The translations under genes and the position numbers were made by a program. A stretch of 36,672 nt of DNA, from positions 1 to 36,672 of IMG/VR virus record IMGVR_UViG_3300044713_000060; one strand, written 5' to 3'. Positions 32,372 through 36,672 of the stretch are shown one piece after another; position 1 is the first letter of the stretch; every line of letters begins with the position of its first letter. The notes under the pieces are model-generated. The model was given only the letters and a program-made list of their open reading frames with translations, was not told where the DNA came from and ran no database searches. This DNA comes from a virus.

Positions 32372-32402
32372 TTTCGCTATTGACCAACCGATGGTAGCGA
32401 AA
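32372..32402. repeat. 8-base perfect inverted repeat near a candidate promoter
   Basis: TTTCGCTA and TAGCGAAA, with a 15-base loop. The right arm lies where transcription from the candidate promoter at 32406-32414 would begin, so it may be an operator or a transcript hairpin controlling the downstream replication genes. No T-run follows. It is the strongest structure in the stretch 32260-32574, which otherwise holds no gene. Confidence 0.5.
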
Positions 32403-32405
32403 ACC

Positions 32406-32414
32406 TAAATAGCA
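32406..32414 (-). promoter_or_regulatory. Candidate extended -10 promoter element, leftward
   Basis: On the minus strand this reads TGC followed by TATTTA, an extended -10 (TGn TATAAT-like). There is no -35 hexamer at normal spacing, as is common for extended -10 promoters. Transcription would start near 32399 and run into the DnaT/O-like gene. The inverted repeats at 32372-32402 and 32413-32426 flank it. Confidence 0.35.
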
Positions 32415-32426
32415 CAACCTATTGTG
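32413..32426. repeat. Inverted repeat CACAA...TTGTG
   Basis: CACAA, 4-base loop CCTA, TTGTG. It overlaps the upstream edge of the candidate -10 element, where a repressor could block transcription. It is too short to be decisive alone. Confidence 0.35.
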
Positions 32427-32574
32427 GTACTAGATAAAGACAAGTACTGCCCGTAGATGAAAACACCAATCCTTCGCCGGGTATTCGTTGTCAATTTCCA
32501 GTTAACCCTCAGATCCTATCGATCGTCTCTTCGCGCATGGCCAGCACAACACCTGACTGCGCCAGCGCCTACGC

Positions 32575-32826
32575 TTACCGCACCAAATACAAATCCCTTG
32601 CTCCTTCAATCTCGCGCGCCGTTGCTTTCCGTACTCTTTCAGATAAGCGAGCTGCGCCCTCCGGCCACCCCTGACCATAGTCCAGCCCTTCCCACTCCCA
32701 CTTCCCCCACCAGTCTTTGGTGTAAAGTTCGGAACTAGAGCCCATCGTGTAAAAATACGGAATGCGGGTTTGCTCGTAGTAGCGCGTGTAGACCCAGCCT
32801 CCGATCTTTTTAACTTCGATCTTCAC
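32575..32826 (-). CDS. Hypothetical Trp-rich early protein, 83 residues
   Basis: GTG at 32826 overlaps the HNH gene stop by 17 bases. The product KIEVKKIGGWVYTRYYEQTR ... ELYTKDWWGKWEWEGLDYGQG has many Trp and Tyr, followed by a charged helix (RLSERVRKATAREIEGARDL). No family known to me. It is the last early gene before the intergenic region at 32260-32574. Confidence 0.6.
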   Translation of the reverse strand: MKIEVKKIGGWVYTRYYEQTRIPYFYTMGSSSELYTKDWWGKWEWEGLDYGQGWPEGAARLSERVRKATAREIEGARDLYLVR

Positions 32827-33211
32827 GCGGTTCCAATCCCAATAGTTGAGCTTCGGTCAGCGGCTTGGTCAGGTACTTGCCTCGCTGTTTGCGCTGGGCT
32901 GCATCGAGCTTTCGGTGGCAATCGAAACAAACCGCTAACAGGTTCTCGATTCTGTCGTCCCGCGCGATGCTTCGGAGCACGATATGGTGCGGGTGGACAG
33001 CATCTCTGCCACACGGATGCAGCCGAATTACCCCGCCTTCCATGCCAGCGCCCAGGATGTTTTCGCACCGGTTGCGACTTCGCTGTTCCAGTTCCCGCTT
33101 GCGATCGTCCCAATCCTCGCCCTCCAGCCACTCCCGCTGATCTTTGAACACGAAGCTGCCAGGGTCTTTGAAGTGCCGCGCCTCCGTGGCTTGGACATCA
33201 CGCTTTGGCAT
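32810..33211 (-). CDS. HNH endonuclease, 133 residues
   Basis: ATG at 33211 with AGGA just upstream; a longer reading to 33316 would run 119 bases into the neighbouring gene and is less likely. Residues 1-60 carry basic and acidic helices (EWLEGEDWDDRKRELEQRS). HPCGRDAVHPHHIVLRS and LLAVCFDCHRKL give His 65, 73, 75, 76 and a Cys pair 95/98 with His 99. This is an HNH layout with a short N-terminal extension. It cleaves DNA; homing or packaging role unknown. Confidence 0.8.
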   Translation of the reverse strand: MPKRDVQATEARHFKDPGSFVFKDQREWLEGEDWDDRKRELEQRSRNRCENILGAGMEGGVIRLHPCGRDAVHPHHIVLRSIARDDRIENLLAVCFDCHRKLDAAQRKQRGKYLTKPLTEAQLLGLEPREDRS

Positions 33212-33647
33212 GTTTCCTGTTCCATTCAATTCGGCAAGTTGTGCAGCCGCGTTTCCGGTCGGTCGGGTGCCGATAGGCATGGCCGTGGATGCATTTTGTA
33301 TGGTCTCTGCGAGCATTTATCGCTGGAGGACTAAATCCCCGACGCTTATTTTCTTCTAACGTCACGGGTTCTAAATGGTCAGGATTGCAACAAGCGCGGA
33401 CTCGGCACAAATGATCTAGAGTTAGGCCGTCTGGAATAGGACCTTTAATAAGCTCGTAGGAAACTCTGTGCGCCCTCGCGCGTGGTCCGAATTTTCCTCC
33501 CGTTCCAATATTTCCGTATCCATCGCCAACCGTGCTTCCTTGCCAAATCCAGCAAGGCCCTAGGTCGGGCCGGTATTCAGGGATGGGTCCATTCTTGTTG
33601 ATTCTCGGCCAGAGCCTATCGGCCAATGGTTTCCTTTTAGGTGGCAT
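33198..33647 (-). CDS. HNH homing-type endonuclease, 149 residues
   Basis: ATG at 33647 with GAGGA upstream; a TTG at 33665 adds six residues. CWIWQGSTVGDGYGNI and AHRVSYELIKGPIPDGL, then LDHLCRVRACCNPDHLEPVT with EENKRRG, form the HNH_3-type fold of phage homing endonucleases (DHLCRxRxCxNPxHLExVT). The C-terminal CIHGHAYRH ... CTTCRIEWN fits the family's metal-binding end. It overlaps the next HNH gene by 14 bases. A selfish gene that cuts at a specific phage site is the usual role. Confidence 0.85.
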   Translation of the reverse strand: MPPKRKPLADRLWPRINKNGPIPEYRPDLGPCWIWQGSTVGDGYGNIGTGGKFGPRARAHRVSYELIKGPIPDGLTLDHLCRVRACCNPDHLEPVTLEENKRRGFSPPAINARRDHTKCIHGHAYRHPTDRKRGCTTCRIEWNRKHAKA

Positions 33648-33921
33648 CGCTTGGTTCGTCCTCAAATCGTTTCTCTAGCCGCTGAATCAAAATGTCCCAG
33701 CCTAGCTGCTTGCCATACTTCTCTACGTAGCGGTTGATCTGCGCCGCCATGCGCTTTTTAAGATCGGCGTCAATGTTCAGCCGCAACTGTTTTTGCGGGT
33801 TCGTTCCTTGCTCCCGGCGCCGCGTCCTCGGCAAATCAATCAGTACGCCATCGGCCAACGCGCGGTCGGACAGGCTGTTGAGCACGCCTAGCAGTTCATC
33901 CTTTGAGTGAAAGACCGGCAT
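33637..33921 (-). CDS. Hypothetical 94-residue protein
   Basis: ATG at 33921, inside the end of the exonuclease gene. The product is charged and helical, starting MPVFHSKDELLGVLNSLSDR, with a basic stretch RTRRREQGTN and RMAAQINRYVEKYGKQLGWD. It may bind DNA. No family recognised. It lies between the exonuclease and an HNH gene and overlaps both. Confidence 0.65.
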   Translation of the reverse strand: MPVFHSKDELLGVLNSLSDRALADGVLIDLPRTRRREQGTNPQKQLRLNIDADLKKRMAAQINRYVEKYGKQLGWDILIQRLEKRFEDEPSDAT

Positions 33922-34606
33922 TTTCCCCCGTTGGGATTACCGCCCGCGGTACCAAACTTTCGCGCAGCACTTCCGCAAGCCCGCCTCTCAGTTGCGTGAC
34001 CATCGCATCGACTTCGAACAAGAACCTGACGGCTTCGGCTTCCATCTCCGCAATTCGCTTGTCGTCCCGCGCCATGCGCACAATGAACAGATCGAGCGGC
34101 GCCGGAAAGTCTGGACACCAAGAGACAAAATCGTTCCAAGCGCGCCCGGTACAGGCCATCTGCCACATCATCTGATCGCGGTATATCTCAGGCACGACTT
34201 CGGCTAAGAGGTAGCTGGCGTGCGTCGTCGGCTTTGGAACCTTCACTTCAAGCAAGCCGTCATCACCTACCAACCCGTCCGGCGAAGCCGCTGCACCTTC
34301 AATCGTCGGGTGTAGTACGAGGTCAACGCGCTCGGTCGTAATAGTGGCGAGTTCGTAGGCCGCACGCGCCAAGTCTTCCATCTCTTTGCCGCGCTCCATC
34401 CACTCCGAAACAAAGTGCTCCGACGTGCGGCCGGTGATGCGCTCCACCGCCAGCTCCAGCTTCAAGTTACGTCGCGCCTGCAACTCGCCAGTGGATTCGC
34501 GCTTGGCTTTCCCGATGGCATCCGAGATGCGCGAAGCCGTCAGCTTGCCTAGGCGCGCCTCGAACCATCGCTCTGTTCCCTGCCCGCCACATTCAATAGT
34601 TCTCAT
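33896..34606 (-). CDS. YqaJ / lambda-type recombination exonuclease
   Basis: 236 residues. Pattern: E-x8-WFEARLGKLTASR at about 5-26, HPTIEGAAASPDGLVGDDGLLEVKVP at 99-124 with Asp 110, Glu 120 and Lys 122, and YRDQMMWQMACTGR. This is the PD-(D/E)xK core of viral YqaJ recombinases, related to lambda Exo: a 5'-3' double-strand exonuclease that makes single-stranded tails. It is paired with the ERF-like annealing protein upstream. Together they form a phage recombination system. Confidence 0.88.
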   Translation of the reverse strand: MRTIECGGQGTERWFEARLGKLTASRISDAIGKAKRESTGELQARRNLKLELAVERITGRTSEHFVSEWMERGKEMEDLARAAYELATITTERVDLVLHPTIEGAAASPDGLVGDDGLLEVKVPKPTTHASYLLAEVVPEIYRDQMMWQMACTGRAWNDFVSWCPDFPAPLDLFIVRMARDDKRIAEMEAEAVRFLFEVDAMVTQLRGGLAEVLRESLVPRAVIPTGENAGLSLKG

Positions 34607-35349
34607 GCGGCCTGTAACTCCTGTTGGCGCTTCTTCCGCGCTTCCATATAGACCTTCACGGCTTTCGGGCTCTGCGCACCTAGCGCCGTCTTGATGGCTT
34701 CCTTGTAGCGTTTCTCCAGTTCTTCCATGTCCGAAGCTTCCTGAATGTGCGCGATGAAGTCGGCAGCCTCCTGCATGGTCACGCCATCGGAGTCTTCGTC
34801 GCTTGTCGCCATACCTAGCACGCCAAGCAAGGTGTAGCGACGCAGGTAAGACACGGCTGAACCGATGGCCTGAATTGCGTTCTTTGAGCCGCTGGGATCT
34901 GCTCCCGCGCTCAGCACGTTTTCGATGGAATGCCCCTGCGTGTGGCGCAAGATGCAGGTGACGGTGATGGATTCCTTCGTGGAATCCTGCCGCCAGTTGT
35001 AGCAGAGGCCGTGCTTTCCAAGGATTGGCCCGAGCGTGTTGGCGATCAGGTCTAGCGGCGTGTATTTGTAGGCCGTGCGCTTCTCGCCAGCGCCGTAGCC
35101 GACTTCCTTCGTCTTCTCCAGCTTGGGGGCCTCGCGCTTGAACGCGGCAAAGGCTTCCTCGAACGCCTTACGCGCCTGGTTGGCCTCAAATCGCTCATTC
35201 AACTCCATGAGTTTTTGCAGCTTGTCGATGTCGGCATTCTGAGAAACCGCCATGCGCACCAACTCGATAGGCGTCAGAGCCGCTGGCGGAGCAGGTTTGA
35301 CAATCTCAACAGCCTTCGGAACTTCAAACTCCTGTACTTGTTCGCTCAT
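34603..35349 (-). CDS. ERF-family single-strand annealing protein
   Basis: 248 residues from ATG 35349 with AGAGGTGG just upstream; an in-frame upstream extension retraces another gene. KYTPLDLIANTLGPILGKHGL (split here) at about 95-115 and AIGSAVSYLRRYTLLGVLGMAT with EDSDG at about 161-188 are the ERF signature (A-x-TY-xRRY-xL, D-x-DG). It coats and anneals single strands made by the exonuclease downstream. The C-terminus is a basic helical tail. Its start overlaps the preceding small gene by 26 bases. Confidence 0.88.
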   Translation of the reverse strand: MSEQVQEFEVPKAVEIVKPAPPAALTPIELVRMAVSQNADIDKLQKLMELNERFEANQARKAFEEAFAAFKREAPKLEKTKEVGYGAGEKRTAYKYTPLDLIANTLGPILGKHGLCYNWRQDSTKESITVTCILRHTQGHSIENVLSAGADPSGSKNAIQAIGSAVSYLRRYTLLGVLGMATSDEDSDGVTMQEAADFIAHIQEASDMEELEKRYKEAIKTALGAQSPKAVKVYMEARKKRQQELQAA

Positions 35350-35521
35350 TTGCCACCTCTCTAGGTCTCGTCTTCGCGCACAACTGTAAGAATCGGTCGC
35401 TGAGCACATCCCACTGCTCTGCCGTGATCGGCTCGCAGGCCCCGGAAACGCGGTCATAGCGCGGATGGCAGGTCTCCTCCAGCAGCACCACGAACTCCGT
35501 CAGTAGCTGGTCGGGCGTCAT
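35324..35521 (-). CDS. Small acidic protein upstream of ERF, 65 residues
   Basis: ATG at 35521 overlaps the stop of the tiny membrane peptide (ATGA). MTPDQLLTEFVVLLEETCHP is helical, then RYDRVSGACEPITAEQWDVLSDR, ending in a Lys/Thr-rich tail. Two Cys with a His. Not recognised. The overlap chain, not any domain, is the main evidence. Confidence 0.55.
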   Translation of the reverse strand: MTPDQLLTEFVVLLEETCHPRYDRVSGACEPITAEQWDVLSDRFLQLCAKTRPREVANERTSTGV

Positions 35522-35586
35522 CGAATCAACGCCGCCCACAAGAGCACCGCAATCCAAACAGCCGCCGCAAAAAGTTTCTGCCTCAC
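35518..35586 (-). CDS. 22-residue hydrophobic peptide
   Basis: GTG at 35586 overlaps the previous stop (GTGA), and the stop overlaps the next ATG (ATGA). The product (MRQKLFAAAVW..., then LLWAALIR) is one short hydrophobic helix with basic ends. It may be a membrane peptide or only a translational coupler between its neighbours. Confidence 0.4.
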   Translation of the reverse strand: MRQKLFAAAVWIAVLLWAALIR

Positions 35587-35672
35587 GGCAGCACCACAAA
35601 TGCAACCCAGCCCACAGCCGCGATGACCATGAGCAGTACGACCAGGACAGAGCGCCATTCACGGTTCATCAT
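35583..35672 (-). CDS. 29-residue single-helix membrane peptide
   Basis: ATG at 35672 overlaps the previous stop (ATGA); the larger in-frame reading retraces another gene. MMNREWRSVLVVLLMVIAAV is followed by GWVAFVVLP: a polar start with a single transmembrane helix. Overlapped at both ends, as are its neighbours. Role unknown; candidate membrane-active peptide. Confidence 0.5.
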   Translation of the reverse strand: MMNREWRSVLVVLLMVIAAVGWVAFVVLP

Positions 35673-35815
35673 TGCCACGAGAACCACCTCAGCCAGCGCC
35701 AGCGGTCGATCAGCCAGCAAATCAGCTTTATGCGCAGCCGGGGCTGATGCAGATTCAGCCGCCGACACAGCCCGCAGTCGCATACCGGCCCGTGCGTGCG
35801 GTAGATCAAGCTCAC
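35669..35815 (-). CDS. 48-residue Cys/Trp-rich basic peptide
   Basis: GTG at 35815; the SD is weak (GGAG close to the start). The pattern VCDCGLCRRL holds three Cys, followed by RLRIKLICWLIDRWRWLRW, an amphipathic basic helix rich in Trp. This is the profile of a membrane-interacting or zinc-binding peptide. A possible 11-codon frame (35812-35847) precedes it. Real coding is probable but not certain. Confidence 0.45.
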   Translation of the reverse strand: MSLIYRTHGPVCDCGLCRRLNLHQPRLRIKLICWLIDRWRWLRWFSWQ

Positions 35816-35855
35816 CTCCGGCTCCAATTTCCCCGTGCGCTAGCCATCGAATGCC

Positions 35856-35951
35856 TCAGTGCCGCTGGTTTGACCACCACAGCTTGAGCGAACAGTGCGC
35901 CAGCCCCAGAAGCGACAGCAGCAAAACGAGGCTGCCGAAGAACACCCTCAC
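35856..35951 (-). CDS. 31-residue single-helix membrane peptide
   Basis: GTG at 35951 overlaps the previous stop (GTGA). The product MRVFFGSLVLLLSLLGLAHC plus a short basic, Trp-rich end is one hydrophobic helix. A lipobox-like LAHC is visible at 17-20, so it may be a lipoprotein signal; that would leave an 11-residue mature peptide. Function unknown. Confidence 0.5.
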   Translation of the reverse strand: MRVFFGSLVLLLSLLGLAHCSLKLWWSNQRH

Positions 35952-36130
35952 GGCTTCACCGGCCGAAACGGATTCACGCCAAGGTTGTTCATCAGGATTT
36001 TGGTTAGCTCCTGGCCGCGTCTCAGCCGTTCATCGGCTTGCGTAACGATCAGCGTGGCCTCGTCGTCCGTGGCATCAACTCCCAATTCCATGTCTGGATT
36101 TTCGTAATCGCCGCTGCATGCGCTGCACAT
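35948..36130 (-). CDS. Small acidic protein, 60 residues
   Basis: ATG at 36130, 3 bases after the previous stop. Starts MCSACSGDYENPDMELGVDA; the Cys pair C-x2-C sits at the N-terminus. DDEATLIVTQADERLRRGQE is helical and charged, and the end is basic (NPFRPVKP). Not recognised. The stop overlaps the next start (GTGA). Confidence 0.6.
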   Translation of the reverse strand: MCSACSGDYENPDMELGVDATDDEATLIVTQADERLRRGQELTKILMNNLGVNPFRPVKP

Positions 36131-36133
36131 GGT

Positions 36134-36247
36134 TTAGCTCCTTGCCCAAAGAAACAGTCTTAAGATTCCGAGCCACATTCCGAGTGTTACACTGGCCATC
36201 GCCCATACCACCTGCCAGCCCGTGAGCGAGATGTCGCGCCTAATCAT
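36134..36247 (-). CDS. 37-residue single-helix membrane peptide
   Basis: ATG at 36247 overlaps the previous stop region. MIRRDISLTGWQVVWAMASVTLGMWLGILRL (split: MIRRDISLTGW, VVWAMASVTLGMWLGIL) is a single hydrophobic helix with Arg flanks, N-terminus probably cytoplasmic. A longer in-frame version (from 36322) only retraces the gene above it. Confidence 0.55.
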   Translation of the reverse strand: MIRRDISLTGWQVVWAMASVTLGMWLGILRLFLWARS

Positions 36248-36497
36248 TGCTAGCGAACTCCTTCGGCTTGGATAGCTGTTCTGCGAAAGCGCGCATCCAC
36301 ATGTCACTATTGCGGCCGTCAAAAAAGTCCGCTCGCTCAGTATCGGAGATGGTGTTGGCGAACTTGCGAAACTCGCGCATCAGTCTCCATTCGGCTCCGG
36401 CCAGTACTCCGGCGTTATGTGCTTCGCTCGGTTGACCTTGTTTCTTCGCCAGCGTGTCTATCGGCCTACTCGTGCTCACTTCGTTTGATTTGCTCAT
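36240..36497 (-). CDS. Hypothetical early protein, 85 residues
   Basis: ATG at 36497 overlaps the previous stop (ATGA), with GGAGG about 4 bases upstream; an earlier TTG at 36605 in the same frame has no SD and its extension retraces the other reading frame. The product is polar and helical (AGVLAGAEWRLMREFRKFAN; ERADFFDGRNSDMWMRAFAE). No family recognised. First complete gene at the right end. Confidence 0.6.
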   Translation of the reverse strand: MSKSNEVSTSRPIDTLAKKQGQPSEAHNAGVLAGAEWRLMREFRKFANTISDTERADFFDGRNSDMWMRAFAEQLSKPKEFASND

Positions 36498-36672
36498 TCG
36501 GCCTCCATGCGGTTGCTGATTCGCGGAAAGAAACTGTGCCCCTCGGCTGGCGGGAAACTCAGCTTCATCTGTGTAGACGAAGTAGTACCGCGTATTCTTT
36601 GACAAACTTCTACGATGTCGCCCAAACTGCCGCTCACGATGAAGTGCTTAACCAATCGCAGGCAGAGCATTA
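36494..36672 (-). CDS. C-terminal part of an early gene, open to the window edge
   Basis: The frame ends at TGA overlapping the next ATG (ATGA) and is open to base 36672. An ATG at 36670 would give a 58-residue protein, but the true start may be outside. Visible sequence includes KHFIVSGSLGDIVEVCQRIR and LSFPPAEGHSFFP. The coupling and normal codon use favour this frame over the TTG-initiated alternative. Not recognised. Confidence 0.5.
   Translation of the reverse strand, partial: MLCLRLVKHFIVSGSLGDIVEVCQRIRGTTSSTQMKLSFPPAEGHSFFPRISNRMEAE

Noticed and set aside
35812-35847. An 11-codon frame (MASARGNWSRR) between two micro-genes
   Set aside because: It joins the coupling chain nicely (ATG to a GTGA overlap), but it is too short to support as a gene without expression data.
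1-36672. Circular closure: joining base 1 to base 36672 keeps the left partial gene in frame with the right partial gene
   Set aside because: A one-in-three chance event; the residue composition changes sharply at the join (Gly/Thr beta to charged helical), and no terminal repeat is seen.
1-36672. CRISPR arrays, insertion sequences and attachment sites
   Set aside because: No regularly spaced direct repeats, transposase or integrase motifs were seen by eye; short repeats could be missed without a search tool.

Overview
This window reads as most of the genome of a tailed bacteriophage with podovirus-type organisation (Caudoviricetes), cut at both ends. Almost every gene lies on the minus strand, tightly packed with ATGA, GTGA or TTGA start-stop overlaps, so transcription runs leftward from the early region on the right to the virion genes on the left. 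I see no tRNA, rRNA, integrase, repressor, DNA polymerase or CRISPR array. No lysis cassette is recognisable, so it is missing, outside the window or unlike the known types. The host is probably Gram-negative, because several products carry Sec or Tat export signals. The secreted repeat-rich tail-like proteins remind me of phages of soil Acidobacteriota, but that is only an impression.

From right to left: (1) 36.7-35.3 kb is a chain of tiny overlapping genes, several encoding single-membrane-helix peptides. (2) 35.3-28.4 kb is the replication and recombination block: an ERF-type annealing protein, a YqaJ/lambda-type exonuclease, HNH endonucleases, a DnaT/O-like replication fragment, a helicase-loader-like protein, an N6-adenine methyltransferase and a RusA resolvase. 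A 315-base gene-free stretch at 32260-32574 holds inverted repeats and a possible promoter. (3) 28.4-25.4 kb holds small zinc-ribbon and membrane proteins. (4) 25.4-7.4 kb is packaging and head-tail: candidate small terminase, large terminase, a set of small accessory proteins around one large exported protein, portal, scaffold, major capsid protein, adaptor-like protein and a very large tail nozzle-like protein. (5) 7.4-4.0 kb encodes three proteins in the position of P22 ejection proteins. (6) 3.0-0 kb encodes two exported proteins, one a likely beta-helix tailspike.

The block order terminase - portal - scaffold - coat - adaptor - nozzle - ejection proteins - tailspike matches P22-type podoviruses, although the proteins are diverged. 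Two places break the one-strand rule. A four-gene plus-strand cassette (3068-4047) sits between the ejection proteins and the tailspike. A plus-strand gene for a Tat-signal protein (from 16535) sits between scaffold and portal and runs antisense into the portal gene.

No gene has been checked against a database. Family calls rest on motifs and gene order; start codons were chosen from overlaps, Shine-Dalgarno (SD) sequences and protein features.
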